Notes: generated by a model not told the origin, from the letters alone. DNA of 64,000 nt from CAITWD01 sp963727285 (GCA_963727285.1 CAVSFF010000009.1:434001-498000); one strand, 5' to 3'; positions 36,048 to 46,234 are shown, counted from the first letter of the stretch. Numbers and translations are program-made.

Positions 36048-37753
36048 TGTGCAGCCTCCGTGATCATCTCGTAGATATCTTCGGCGGTGAACGGCAGGCC
36101 GTCGCTCTTGGCGCGGCTGTCGACGGCGATGCCGACCTCGCCGCGCACGAGACGGGCGAGCTGACCGGTGTAGTTGATCTCGGGCACGATTGTGCGGGAC
36201 GCCTTGGACGTGAACTCCCGGACCTTCTCGACCGGGAACGGGCCCAGCACACGCGGGTAGAACGCACCGACCGACAGGCCGTCGGCGCGGGCCATGTCGA
36301 CGCCCTCGCGGACCGGTCCGTAGGTCGAACCGAAGCCGATCACCGCGATGTCCGGCTCGACGTCCCCGTAGTACTCGTGGCGCACCGCGCCGTTCGTCAG
36401 CGGGGCGAGCTTCGACCAGCGCTTGTGCTGCATGACGGTGTGGATCTCCGGGGTGTAGGCCGGGTGCCCCCACTCGTCGTGCTCGATGCCGGTGGCCACG
36501 TACTGGCCGTTCGGTTCCCCCGGGAGTCCCATCGGCGAGATGCCGTCGTCGGTGAGCTCGTATCGCCGGGCACGGCCTTCGACGTCCTTGGCGGTCTTCC
36601 GGTGCCACTGCTCGACCTTGGAGAGGTCCGGCGCCGTAATGACCTCCATGCGGGTCGCCAGGCCCTGGTCGGTCAGGATGATGACCGGCACCTGGAAGCG
36701 CTCCGCATAGTTGAAGGCGTCGACGGTCGCCCAGAAGCAGTCCTCGACGGTGATCGGCGCGATGACGACGCGGGGCGCCTCACCGTGGCCGCCGTACAGG
36801 GCGTGCTGCAGGTCGGACTGCTCGGTCTTGGTGGGAAGCCCGGTGGACGGGCCACCACGCTGGGCGTCGATGATCACGCAGGGAATCTCGGCCATCCCGG
36901 CGTAGCCCAGCAGCTCGCTCATGAGCGACAGTCCGGGACCCGAGGTCGCCGTCGCGGCTTTGGCGCCGGCGTACGACGCACCGACCACCGATGCGAGCGA
37001 TGCAATCTCGTCTTCGCACTGGATGGTGATCCCGCCGGTCGCCGGCAGCTTGGCCGACAACCATTCGAGGATGTCGGATGCCGGGGTGATCGGGTAGCCG
37101 GCGAAGTAGTCCAGACCCGCGGCCACAGCGCCCAGGGCGATGGCCTGGTTGCCCGACATCAGCACGCGGTCTTCCTCGACCTCGGCGGCGTGGGTGATCT
37201 CCATCACGCCGGTCAGGTCAGCAGCCTCGTCCTTGCCGGCCTGCAGCGCCGCGAGGTTTGCGTCGGCAACGCCCGCCTTGTGGGCGTAGCGGACCGTCAC
37301 GAGTTCCTCGATCGGCGTCGTGTCGAATGCGATCACACCGCAGACGGCGCCGGCGGCGACCATGTTCTTGGCACGCGACGACCCGCCGATCTCCTTGGCG
37401 AGCTGCTCCATGCGCACGGGGCGCGCCCGCTGCTGATACTCCGCGGGGATCTCGACCGACGTCTCGTCGTAGAGGATGACCCCGTCGGCCGCGAGCGAGT
37501 CGTGGTGAAGGTCCCACGCCTCCTGGTTGAAGCAGACCAAGAGGTCGACTTCCTTGCCGTGGCTGTAGATGCGGTCCTGGCCCATCCGGACCTGGTACAT
37601 GCACGGGCCGCCGCGAATCTCCGCCGGGTAGGTACGGAAGGTCTGCGTCCAGTAGCCGCCACGAGCGGCAGCCTGGGTCAGAATGTCACCGCAGGAGATG
37701 ACCCCCTCACCGGACTCGCCGGCGAGCCGAATCACCACGCTCTGTCGTGCCAA
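36044..37753 (-). CDS. korA: 2-oxoacid:ferredoxin oxidoreductase, fused gamma-alpha subunit
   Basis: 569 residues. The N-terminal gamma domain (about 1-190) begins SVVIRLAGESGEGVISCGDI; the alpha domain (about 200-569) has GAVAAGLDYFAGYPITPASD, CEDEIASLASVVGASYAG and GPGLSLMSELLGYAG, which position TPP and CoA. The gamma-alpha fusion is typical of actinobacterial Kor enzymes. The ferredoxin partner may be the 7Fe protein encoded at 55.5 kb. Confidence 0.92.
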   Translation of the reverse strand: MARQSVVIRLAGESGEGVISCGDILTQAAARGGYWTQTFRTYPAEIRGGPCMYQVRMGQDRIYSHGKEVDLLVCFNQEAWDLHHDSLAADGVILYDETSVEIPAEYQQRARPVRMEQLAKEIGGSSRAKNMVAAGAVCGVIAFDTTPIEELVTVRYAHKAGVADANLAALQAGKDEAADLTGVMEITHAAEVEEDRVLMSGNQAIALGAVAAGLDYFAGYPITPASDILEWLSAKLPATGGITIQCEDEIASLASVVGASYAGAKAATATSGPGLSLMSELLGYAGMAEIPCVIIDAQRGGPSTGLPTKTEQSDLQHALYGGHGEAPRVVIAPITVEDCFWATVDAFNYAERFQVPVIILTDQGLATRMEVITAPDLSKVEQWHRKTAKDVEGRARRYELTDDGISPMGLPGEPNGQYVATGIEHDEWGHPAYTPEIHTVMQHKRWSKLAPLTNGAVRHEYYGDVEPDIAVIGFGSTYGPVREGVDMARADGLSVGAFYPRVLGPFPVEKVREFTSKASRTIVPEINYTGQLARLVRGEVGIAVDSRAKSDGLPFTAEDIYEMITEAAQ

Positions 37754-38176
37754 ATCTCCCCCTTACACATCGTGGCGCCACCACGCGCGCGGCCGCCGCC
37801 CAACGACGCCTGGGTCGTCGGTCTGAAGGTCTGGTCCGGGCGCACCGATCGCGGGCACCGAACGCCGTGCCGGCGAAGCCGGCTCCGGCGATGCTACCGG
37901 CCTTCTTCCCCGCCACGCAAGGAAAAACACGGGTCGTCGCGCCCCGTCGCGGGCTCCATCCACACCTGTCACGGCGACTCCGTCACCCGTTGTGCAGGAA
38001 ATACCAGCAAATCTGCGTAATCCTGTATCTGATGGCCGGGGTGCCGTCTCGGAGCCTCCCGGGTCACGCGCCGCGCCAATCTTCAGCCGCTTGGTGGCCG
38101 CGAACCTCAAGAGCGGACCGGACCGGTCCGTTGCCACGGTGTAGCGCACCCGCAATTCCACGACAGAAGGTGACAG
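37754..38176. other. divergent intergenic region (korA / aminotransferase)
   Basis: About 420 bases separating the divergent korA and aminotransferase genes. It contains an AT-richer island at about 37989-38035 that could hold promoters for either direction, and a small GC hairpin around GCCGGCGAAGCCGGC. No gene is supported on either strand. Confidence 0.4.
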
Positions 38177-38983
38177 ATGAGCAGCTCAGGCGTTCCGCGG
38201 ATCATGATCGACGGTGCCCTGTGCGACCCCGGGAGCCCGGCGCGCCCCGTCCTCGACGACGGGCTCGTGCGCGGGGACGGGGTGTTCGAGGGGCTCCGCG
38301 CCTATGCGCGCCAGCCACGGACCCCGTCCGAGCATCTCGACCGCCTCTCGAAGTCGGCCGCCGAGATCGATCTGCCGATCGACCGCGAGCTCATCGCCCG
38401 AGAACTGGACGAGTTCTGTGCCGCGACCGCGGAGCCAGACTGCGCGGTGCGGATCATGCTGACCCGCGGCGGTCAGCGCATCATCCGCGAGGAGCCGCTG
38501 CCCGTGCTGGCGCAGAGCTGGCTGCTGAGTGCCCAGGCCCATCGCATCACGCCGCTGCTCGTCGGGTCCAAGACGCTCTCCTACGCGGCCAACATGCAGG
38601 CCAACCGGCGCGCACGCGCGGCGGGGGCGAACGAGGCGCTGCTCTACGACGCCGACTCCAACGCCATCCTCGAGGCTCCGACGTCGTCGTTTCTGTGGCT
38701 TGAGGGCGACGCGATCTGTGCGCCTCCCCTCTCGACCGGCATCCTCGACTCGATCACGCGGCGTCTCGTCGGCGAAGTCGCCGAGCTCCACGTCCGCGCC
38801 CGCACCCTCGATGACTTGCAGGACGCCACCGGCGGCATGCTCGTCAGCACCGTCATGGAGCTCCAACCGGTGCACGGGGTGATGGGCGTGGTCGCATGGG
38901 ACGATGTCCCGACCCGCGTTGCCGAACTCCAAGCCGCGCTCGCCGAGCTGTCCGCGGCCCGCGCGACGCCGGCCGCCGTCTAG
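38177..38983 (+). CDS. class IV PLP-dependent aminotransferase / aminodeoxychorismate lyase-like
   Basis: 268 residues from the ATG at 38177, behind AAGGTGA. Fold type IV marks: VLDDGLVRGDGVFEGLRAY near the start, the PLP lysine in GSKTLSYAANM, and LEAPTSSFLWLEGD with the conserved Glu. The length and the segment ANMQANRRARAAGANEAL suit aminodeoxychorismate lyase or D-amino-acid/branched-chain aminotransferase; the exact substrate cannot be set. The stop shares CTAG with the convergent dehydrogenase. Confidence 0.8.
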   Translation: MSSSGVPRIMIDGALCDPGSPARPVLDDGLVRGDGVFEGLRAYARQPRTPSEHLDRLSKSAAEIDLPIDRELIARELDEFCAATAEPDCAVRIMLTRGGQRIIREEPLPVLAQSWLLSAQAHRITPLLVGSKTLSYAANMQANRRARAAGANEALLYDADSNAILEAPTSSFLWLEGDAICAPPLSTGILDSITRRLVGEVAELHVRARTLDDLQDATGGMLVSTVMELQPVHGVMGVVAWDDVPTRVAELQAALAELSAARATPAAV

Positions 38984-39942
38984 CCGCCCGCCTCCGCCAC
39001 AAAGTTCGTCGCATCGCCGCGCCCGAGCAGGACGGTCTCGAGCGCGTCGACGCACATCATCCCCATCGCGGTCCGGGTTTCACGCGTCGCGCTGCCCAGA
39101 TGCGGAACCAGGACCACGTTCTCGAGCGCCAGCAGACCCGGCTCCACCCGGGGCTCGTCTTCGAACACATCCAGTGCGGCGCCCCCGATGACCCCGTCGC
39201 GCAGCGCGGCGACGAGCGCGCGCTCATCCACCACCGGCCCCCGGCTCGTGTTGATGAGCACCGCGTCCGTCTTCATCCGGGCCAGCGCGTCGCGCCCGAC
39301 AAGGTGCCGGGTCTCGGGCGTCAGGGGGACGTGAATGCTGATGACGTCGCTCGTGGCGACAAGTTCATCGAACCGGACCTCCCCCGGTGCGCCACCGAAT
39401 GTGCGACCCGAATGGACGACGTCCATGCCGAGCGCTCCGGCCAGGCGCCCCGCCTCACGCCCGATGCGCCCGTACCCGACACAGCCGAATCGCAACCCCG
39501 CCGCCGACCGCCCGAGCATGAATTCGGGCGCCAGGCGCCAGGCGCGCCCCGCGCGGATCATCCGGTCGCCTTCGGTGATCCGTCGCAGGAGGGCGAGCAT
39601 CGCCGCGACGGCCAGCTCCGCCGTCGCCCGGTTCAGCACGTCGGGAGTGTGGGCGATGCGGACACCGTGTCGTCGGGCCGCTGGGACGTCGATGTGGTCA
39701 AGCCCGACGGAGATCGTGGCGACGACCTCGAGTTGCGGTCCGGCGGCGTCGAGCAGCGCATCGTCGACGCGATCGGCCGGGGTCAGCATGACGCCCCGCA
39801 TCCCACCAACGGCCCGGATCAGCTCCGCCCGCGGCATCGGTGCGTCGTCGTCGTGGTGGACGAGGGCGAAGGACGACGCCAGCCGTTCCCGGACCGACGG
39901 GGCGAACCGTCGCGTCGCCAGGACCGGCGGGCGCCCGCTCAC
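38980..39942 (-). CDS. D-isomer-specific 2-hydroxyacid dehydrogenase (glyoxylate/hydroxypyruvate reductase-like)
   Basis: 320 residues. The NAD-binding motif is GCVGYGRIGREAGRLA, catalytic Arg in LINTSRGPVVDE, Glu in LDVFEDEPRVEPGLL, and His in LVPHLGSATRETR. The N-terminal segment VATISVGLDHIDVPAARRHG is typical of GyaR/GRHPR enzymes, which reduce glyoxylate or hydroxypyruvate; 3-phosphoglycerate dehydrogenase is less likely without an ACT domain. Confidence 0.85.
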   Translation of the reverse strand: MSGRPPVLATRRFAPSVRERLASSFALVHHDDDAPMPRAELIRAVGGMRGVMLTPADRVDDALLDAAGPQLEVVATISVGLDHIDVPAARRHGVRIAHTPDVLNRATAELAVAAMLALLRRITEGDRMIRAGRAWRLAPEFMLGRSAAGLRFGCVGYGRIGREAGRLAGALGMDVVHSGRTFGGAPGEVRFDELVATSDVISIHVPLTPETRHLVGRDALARMKTDAVLINTSRGPVVDERALVAALRDGVIGGAALDVFEDEPRVEPGLLALENVVLVPHLGSATRETRTAMGMMCVDALETVLLGRGDATNFVAEAGG

Positions 39943-39947
39943 CGCCG

Positions 39948-40220
39948 TTAGCCCGGGTGGTCCGCCAGAAACGCGCGGACGCCCGCCAGCGACATCTCCG
40001 CGTTCGGCAACACGAACTCCGACGGCGTGATCACCTCGAGGGCGAGTTCGGACCCGTTGCTGCGCACGAACGCCAGCAGCGCGGTCAGCTCGGCCGTGTA
40101 CGCGTCACGATCGTCGGCCTCGAGCGCCGCCAGCAGCCGCGCGTCACGTGCTTCCAGCTCCGCGCGGACATCGTCGTCGAGGGTGAACTGGCCCTCGTCG
40201 AGAATCCGGGCGACGATCAC
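39948..40220 (-). CDS. pspAA: PspA-associated protein PspAA
   Basis: 90 residues from a GTG at 40220 that overlaps the pspA stop (GTGA). The pattern MIVARILDEGQFTLDDDV followed by LLAALEADDRDAYTAELTAL and SEFVLPNAEMSLAGVRAFL matches the small partner protein that follows PspA in Actinobacteria. Thought to act with PspA in envelope-stress response; mechanism unknown. Confidence 0.82.
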   Translation of the reverse strand: MIVARILDEGQFTLDDDVRAELEARDARLLAALEADDRDAYTAELTALLAFVRSNGSELALEVITPSEFVLPNAEMSLAGVRAFLADHPG

Positions 40221-40957
40221 TGCGCGCCGCCCGTCGCGCCCTCCGCCGCGGCAGGGCCGGTCCCAAGCTCCTTCTTGAGGGCGTCGAGCTCCGCGTCCAC
40301 CGAGCTCTTGGCGCTGATCTGCGCCAGCTCGCGATCGATCGAATCGGTACCCGGTGCGGAGAGGTCCGCCAATGCCCCGGAGTCGATCAACTCGTCGACC
40401 GCACTCGCGCGCGCCTGCATCCCGGCTACCTTGTCCTGAGCGCGCTGCATTGCCATGCCGACGTCGCCCATCTCCTCCGAGATACCGGAAACGGCTTCGC
40501 CGATCTTGGCCTGGGCCTCGGCAGCGGTGTATTGCGCCTTGATCGTTTCCTTCTGGGTCCGGAACGCCTCGACTTTGGCGGTCAGGCGCTGCTCGGCGAG
40601 AATGAGCTTGTCCTGCTCCGCCGAGAGCTGGGTGCGCTGTTCGTCGAGCGCCTGGAGCTGCAGCTGCGCAGCCTTCTTGCGCTCGAGGGCCGTCCGGGCC
40701 AAATCCTCACGGCCGGCCGCCATCGCGTCACGCGCCTGCCCCTCGAGCTTTTGGACGCTCTGCTCGAGCTGGGTCTGCTGGAGCTCGACGCGCTTCTTGC
40801 TGGTCGCCACGTCGGCGACACCGCGGCGCACCTGCTGGAGCATTTCCATCTGCCGCTGGTACGAGTAGTCGAGTGTCTCGCGCGGGTCCTCGACCTTGTC
40901 GAGCGCCTTGGAGGCCTTCGACTTGAACACGAATGATGCGCGCTGCATCAGTCCCAC
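40217..40957 (-). CDS. pspA: PspA/IM30-family membrane-stress protein
   Basis: 246 residues from a GTG at 40957 (VGLMQRASFVFKSKASKALD). A long coiled coil follows, with the family marks EDPRETLDYSYQRQMEML and KIGEAVSGISEEMGDVGMAM. ESCRT-III-like proteins of this family bind and remodel stressed inner membrane. Translationally coupled to pspAA. Confidence 0.9.
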   Translation of the reverse strand: MGLMQRASFVFKSKASKALDKVEDPRETLDYSYQRQMEMLQQVRRGVADVATSKKRVELQQTQLEQSVQKLEGQARDAMAAGREDLARTALERKKAAQLQLQALDEQRTQLSAEQDKLILAEQRLTAKVEAFRTQKETIKAQYTAAEAQAKIGEAVSGISEEMGDVGMAMQRAQDKVAGMQARASAVDELIDSGALADLSAPGTDSIDRELAQISAKSSVDAELDALKKELGTGPAAAEGATGGAQ

Positions 40958-41153
40958 AATGTCACCGTCCTTCGCCGACGTCGTGCATGTCGATGGTCCG
41001 CGGCGCGCGCCGCGTCTGCCCGGAGCGTAGCGGGATCGGCGGGTCCGCGATGGCTGTTCGGGCACCGTGTGCGATACGTACGCCGACGCAGGCCGAGCCC
41101 ATTGCGCGGGCGGCCGAGATGGATGACGGCCGTCGCGACGGATGCCGACGAGA

Positions 41154-42030
41154 TCATTCGGTGGCCGCAACGATGTCGTGCTCGTCGAGCGGCCCGCCCG
41201 GTGTCGCGTGTTCGGCGGCGCGCTCGGGAAGCAGGCGTGCCAGCATCGGGAAGAAGATCACGGTCAGCAGCCCGGCTCCGACGAGCGCGGCGGCGTTGTC
41301 GGCGCGCATGACCCCGGCCTGGACGGCGATCTGGGTAATCGCGACGATCAACGGCAGCCCTGTCGCCGCGTAGAGCCCCAGGCGCAGCGCGTCGATGCCC
41401 GGCATCCATCGCCAGAACAGCGCGACGACGGGCAGTCCGCGGATCGTCAGCATGAGCCCGAAGAAGACCAGCATGCGTGCGGGGTCGCGGATCACGGACC
41501 CGACATCGAGATTCATGCCGGAGATGACGAAGAAGGCGGGGACAAAAAAGCCGTACCCGAGCCCGTCGAGTTTGTGCTCGAGCGCGCGATCGCCCTCCGG
41601 CAGCGCAATCCGCAGCACAATGCCGGCGCCAGCCGACTCGGACTCGACGTCGTGATCGGGGCGTTCGCCACCGGCAGAAATGCGCGCACGAACCCGACCT
41701 CGGCAAGGACCCCAACGACCGCCATCGACAGGCACATGGAAATCACCCAGGCGACCACGGCCGCCTTTCCCTGCGCGCCGGTGACGACCGCGCGCTCGAG
41801 TTCGAATCCGGCCAAGAAGAACAGCATCCCGAGGCCGACGTTCGAGATCAGGTCGATCGACGGTTCGAACGATGCCCAACCGAGCACGTGCGGACCGATC
41901 AGGATGCCGCTGATCAGCAGCAGCACGACCTCGGGCACCTTCGGACCCGGCATGTGGCGCACGATCAGCGGCACGGCGGCCGCGATCAACATGATCAAAA
42001 AAGTGAGTGCAGGCCGGTGGCGTCAGACAT
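41154..42030 (-). pseudogene. cation/proton antiporter (CPA2), frameshifted and internally deleted
   Basis: From the ATG at 42030 (MSDATGLHSLF) the frame stops in a TTTTTT run at 41997-42002; adding one T continues into LIMLIAAAVPLIVRHMPGPK, PEVVLLLISGILIGPHVLGW and LGMLFFLAGFELE, the N-terminal third of a CPA2 exchanger. After GVLAEVGFVRAFLPVA it jumps, with another slip around 41630-41660, to AGIVLRIALPEGD and GFFVPAFFVISGMNLD, the last third. The middle region, about 130 residues with the ion-binding helices, is missing. Total about 292 codons against roughly 400 in the family. Confidence 0.75.
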
Positions 42031-42183
42031 GACGCACCCAGCCGATCGCATCGGGGCGCCGCCGGCCGGCCGTTGCGCGCACCACGGCGGTGGGGGCCAA
42101 ACCTCGAGACGCGTGGCATCGCGACGAACCTCCGGGAGCGGCCAGACCCTACCAAGGCCCGGCGAGCACGCGACTTCGGCAAT

Positions 42184-42732
42184 CTACGCCGACTCGTTGC
42201 CGTCGTCGGCGGCGTCAAGACCGGTCCGCGCCGCCGTCATGAGGACCCGGAGCACGACGCCGATGATGATCAGGTCGAGAATCATCTGCGCGGTCACCAG
42301 GCCACGGCCGGCGTCCGTCGTCGGGGTGATGTCACCGAAGCCGACGGTCGAGAAGACGGTCACCGTGAAGTACAGGGCACGGGTGTGGTCGAGGGTCAGG
42401 GTGAACGTCGTCGGCGATCCATGGGACATCGACAGGTACGTCGTCGCGAACAGGACGAAGAACAACGGGATCAGGAATCCGATGGCGACCGCCGCACGCA
42501 GCTCCGGCAGATCCGCCTTGACGATGCGTGTCATCTGCCAGATGAGCGTGGCGGCCAACACGACGACGACGACCAGGACGCGGACGAGCAGCGCATCCCC
42601 CTTCGACGAGTCGACGGGCAGCAGGTAGTAGAGCCCGAACAGGATCACCCAAGACGCCACGATCTCGGCGACGGTCCGGGCGATCGCCCGGCGGCGAGCG
42701 GCGACCGTCAGGTCGTTGAGGCGCTGGGCCAT
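42184..42732 (-). CDS. potassium/ion channel, Ion_trans_2 type
   Basis: 182 residues from the ATG at 42732. Two N-terminal helices, a third (AAVAIGFLIPLFFVLFATTY), a pore loop with the filter FSTVGFGD near residue 128, and the final helix LVTAQMILDLIIIGVVLRVL. The GFGD filter and the three helices before the pore distinguish it from the channel at 30.7 kb. Function in K+ flux is inferred from the filter. Confidence 0.82.
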   Translation of the reverse strand: MAQRLNDLTVAARRRAIARTVAEIVASWVILFGLYYLLPVDSSKGDALLVRVLVVVVVLAATLIWQMTRIVKADLPELRAAVAIGFLIPLFFVLFATTYLSMSHGSPTTFTLTLDHTRALYFTVTVFSTVGFGDITPTTDAGRGLVTAQMILDLIIIGVVLRVLMTAARTGLDAADDGNESA

Positions 42733-42815
42733 CAGTCCGCCCCGACACGGCCGCGCACGACACCCGCGCGGCGACCGGCGCGCCGTCGGCGCGCCGGCGT
42801 CCCCGATTTCGGAAT

Positions 42816-43799
42816 GTGTTCCACAATCGAACGTTCGCCGGGTGGCCGCGTCCGCCTTCCGCCGGACGCCCCGACCCCGACAACTTGCCCCTGCCGCGGA
42901 CCCCGGGCTACGGTCCAGACGCCACACCACCGAACCGGACCGATTTGAGCGATGACATCGCATCCGAGCGGCACCCGCGCGCGCGTCGGATCGTCGTCGT
43001 CGTCGCGATCGGCCTCGCGATCCTGATCGTCGCCGGGGTCATCGCCCTGATCGGCACCTCGTCGACGGCACGGGACCACCTCGAGAACCCTGGCTCGGCT
43101 CCGGGCACGCCGCGGCCCGTCGGGGTCCGCGGATCTTGGCGCCTGGTGTGGGCCGACGAATTCACGGGAACCGCACTGGACACGACCAAATGGTCAACGG
43201 GGTGGTTCGGGACCGGTATCACGGCACCCGTGGACACCACCGCCGAGCGCGCGGCGTATGCGCCCTCGCAGGTCGCGGTCCAGGGCGGTGCGCTCGTACT
43301 CACGGCCGCGCCCGCACCTGTGGTCGTCGGATCGACCGTCTACCCGTACTCCACTGGGATGGTGACGACGATCGGCCATTTCAGCTTCTCGCACGGGATC
43401 GTCGAGGCCCGGATCTACCTGCCGCCCGCCGGCGGGAAGATCGCCAATTGGCCGGCGTTCTGGACCGACGGATCCGGCCCGTGGCCGACCACCGGAGAAA
43501 TGGACGTCCTCGAGGGCTCACACGGATTGGCGACCTACCATTTCCATTCACCCGCGGGGAGCCCGGGCGGCGAGGTCCATCGGCGGATGACCGGCTGGCA
43601 CGTCGTCGCCGCAAACTGGGAGGCCGGCCGGGTGACCTACTACTACGACGGGCGCGCCGTGGGGACGGTGACGCAGGGAATCACCGATGCACCGATGGCG
43701 CTGATTCTCGATTACGCGATCCGCGCCAAGTCGGGCCCGCTGCTCAAGGTCCCCGCAGCCATGAAGGTCGACTATGTCCGGGTGTGGCAGGCGGGGTGA
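42816..43799 (+). CDS. glycoside hydrolase family 16 protein, membrane-anchored
   Basis: Up to 327 residues from a GTG at 42816; a TTG at 42946 is an alternative giving about 285. One N-terminal helix (IVVVVAIGLAILIVAGVIAL) after a basic stretch anchors it with the enzyme outside. The GH16 catalytic motif is GEMDVLEG (ExDxxE), preceded by FSHGIVEARIYLPPAGG and WPAFWTDG, and followed by the laminarinase-type VDYVRVWQ end. Such enzymes cleave or transfer beta-glucans; the exact glycan is unknown. Confidence 0.85.
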   Translation: MFHNRTFAGWPRPPSAGRPDPDNLPLPRTPGYGPDATPPNRTDLSDDIASERHPRARRIVVVVAIGLAILIVAGVIALIGTSSTARDHLENPGSAPGTPRPVGVRGSWRLVWADEFTGTALDTTKWSTGWFGTGITAPVDTTAERAAYAPSQVAVQGGALVLTAAPAPVVVGSTVYPYSTGMVTTIGHFSFSHGIVEARIYLPPAGGKIANWPAFWTDGSGPWPTTGEMDVLEGSHGLATYHFHSPAGSPGGEVHRRMTGWHVVAANWEAGRVTYYYDGRAVGTVTQGITDAPMALILDYAIRAKSGPLLKVPAAMKVDYVRVWQAG

Positions 43800-43975
43800 C
43801 GCCCGCGCCGTATGCCACACCCGCCCCATGGTCCGGCGCAGACGATGACCGGGCGTCGCCGGGCCTGAGCACCGTCCACGCGGGCGACCGCCCAGGTGCG
43901 CCTGTGCCCGGGCGCCGACGGACGCGGACCCGGCGACGCCGGGCACGCGCGCATGGCTGGCTAGACTCGGGTCAC

Positions 43976-45551
43976 GTGAGGACCCGGACAGACGACCCGA
44001 TGCCGCCGCACGAACCGCCGTGCGTGGCACGGTCCGGAGCCCGCCGTCGCCGGCGCGATCGCCGTCGCCGCGTCGCTACTCATCCTCGCCGGGACCCGTA
44101 GCGGATCACTCGTCGGCATCGACTCCGCGACCTACCTGGCGGGAGCCCGCAACCTCGCCGCCGGGGCCGGGTATCTCGGTATCGACCAGCGCCCGGTGAC
44201 GCTGTTCCCACCGGGGTTCTCGACGACGTTGGCGGTGCCGACAGCCCTGGGGGTCAACGCGGCCACGGCCGCGCGCACCCTCAACGCGGTCGCCCTCGGG
44301 GTCGTGTGCCTGCTGACGTTCGTGCTGGGCCGCCGCCACGCCCGCTATCGGTGGACGCCGGTGCTCGCCGCCGCGGCGGTCGCAGTCATGCCGGCCATGT
44401 TCGGCGTCTTTAGCGCCGTCTGGAGCGAGCCGGTCTTCTGTGTGCTGACGATCGCATTTGTCTTGCTGGTCGAATCTGCAGCGGCCGGGCACGCCGCCGA
44501 CACACGCATGGTGGCGTGGACCGCGGCGGTTGCGGGGGTCGCGTACGTCTTCCGGTATGCCGGCGTTGCGCTCATCGTCGCCGGAATCGTCATCATCGCC
44601 GTGGCGGCGCTGGCCGATGGACGTCGCGCCGCGGTTCGCCGCAGTGCCATGTTCACGGCCATCGCCCTGATCGGGCCCCTGGTCGTCACCGCCATCAACC
44701 TCCGGTACGGGACCGTCGTCGGCCCACGCTCAGCGCCGACCGAGACGCTCCCCATCCTCGGCCGTGAGATCGCCGCCACCCTGCGGGGCTGGGTGGTCGG
44801 AACGACGCACGACCGTGTGCTGGTGGCCGATCTCGCCGTACTCGTCGCAATCATCGCGCTGGCGTACGCCGCCGGGCGTGCCCGCGCCGACCGCGCACGA
44901 GCGGGCGCCACCCGCCGGCGGCTCTTCCCGATGGCGTCGGTGGTGGTGATCTACGTCGGGTATCTCATTGCGGGCGAATTTGCGACGACGATCGATCCGG
45001 TAGGGGACCGGCTGCTGTCACCGGTGATCGCACCGATCGTGGTCTTGTCGGCCTGCGCACTCGAATCGTTTGTCGACCATCCCGCCCGGGTCCGACGAGC
45101 TGTGCGCGTGACGGTGCTGTCGGCGATCGTTGCGGCCTGGTTCGCAGGTTCGGCCGCGGTCACGATCCATCGGACGATCACGACCGCGCCTGCGACCAAC
45201 GGCTACGCGGCCCGCTGGTGGACGAACTCCGGACTTGTCGCCGCGGCCGGCCGCATCCCGGCCGGTGCGACGATCGTCAGCAACAATGCAGCGGGCCTGT
45301 ATCTCGCCACGGGCCGGCACCCCGTCATGTCGACGCCGACCACCCGGACGTACCGCTCGACGGGACGGCCCCTCGACATCGCCACATTCCGCTCGCAGGT
45401 GGCGGGACTTCAGCAGCCGGTGTATTTCGTCTGGGAGCGCCTGGCCGGCGACACCTGGGACGTCACCCCGGCCCAGCTCGCAGCCGCGGGGATGCGACTG
45501 TCGCTTGTGCGGACTGCCGACTTCGGGGCGGTGTTCCGGATCGGGGCCTGA
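43976..45551 (+). CDS. polytopic membrane protein, possible GT-C glycosyltransferase (apparent frameshift)
   Basis: About 525 codons with around ten transmembrane helices. The GTG at 43976 reads TRTDDPMPPHEPP, then one extra base around 44008-44025 must be removed to reach PAVAGAIAVAASLLILAGT and GIDSATYLAGARNLAAG. The latter, with a first loop rich in Asp/Ser, is typical of ArnT/PMT-like GT-C enzymes and uncharacterised actinobacterial membrane proteins. The soluble C-terminus (VSNNAAGLYLATGRHPVMST, YFVWERLAGD) fits them too. Substrate unknown. Confidence 0.65.
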
Positions 45552-45617
45552 CCTGACGCTGGCGCTTGCGCCGTTGCACGCACCGGCACGCGACTGCCGC
45601 CGCTGCCGGGCGGACCC

Positions 45618-46124
45618 CTACATCGCGATCACGACGCCACCGGGTCCGATCGTGCAGTTCGGTCCGCCCGGTGGTCGCCACGCCGCAGACCGCGGAGCGT
45701 GGGTGATGGTCCCGGAGACGGCCCCGCCCGCGACGGAGAATGTCCAGGACATCCCGGGCCGCCGGCCTTCAGGAGACCAGATATCGAGCTCCAGCGCCCC
45801 GGACGGGGTCGACGCGGCGCGGATCGCGCAACCGGTCATGCCCTCGGCGTAGGCCGCAGCCGCGGCCGACCTTAGCGGCACGTTCGCATTGACGGCGGCA
45901 ATCGCGGGGACCACGGTGCCGGCACTTCCGCCCCCGGTGGTGGTCACGGTCGTCGTGGCGGGCGCCGTCGTCGACCCGGTCGACGATCCCGTCCCGGTGA
46001 GCGCCCCGGCATGCGACGACGTTGTCGTCCCGGAGCCGCTGCCTCCGCATGCGGTGACTCCCAGTGCGATGACGGCGGCGCCAACGGCGACTCCCGACCA
46101 CCTGATACGCGCCCCGGTGAACAT
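45618..46124 (-). CDS. small secreted lipoprotein
   Basis: 168 residues from the ATG at 46124; an ATG at 46136 is also possible. Signal peptide ending in the lipobox GVTACGG, a Thr/Ser/Gly-rich spacer, then a compact domain (VPLRSAAAAAYAEGMTGC, ALELDIWSPEGRRPGMSW). No family recognised. The extracellular location is inferred from the lipobox. Confidence 0.6.
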   Translation of the reverse strand: MFTGARIRWSGVAVGAAVIALGVTACGGSGSGTTTSSHAGALTGTGSSTGSTTAPATTTVTTTGGGSAGTVVPAIAAVNANVPLRSAAAAAYAEGMTGCAIRAASTPSGALELDIWSPEGRRPGMSWTFSVAGGAVSGTITHAPRSAAWRPPGGPNCTIGPGGVVIAM

Positions 46125-46234
46125 GCCGGCCAGCATACCCGCACCCCGACGCGGTGACGCACCTGGCAAACCCGCAGGCGGCGGCGGAGGCCCGAGACCG
46201 CGGCGGCGAGGCCGCTGGAGGTCGTCGGCCACAG

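Noticed and set aside
37754..38176. Short plus and minus frames in the korA/aminotransferase spacer
   Set aside because: Arg/Pro/Ser-rich translations without ribosome binding sites or family resemblance; treated as intergenic.
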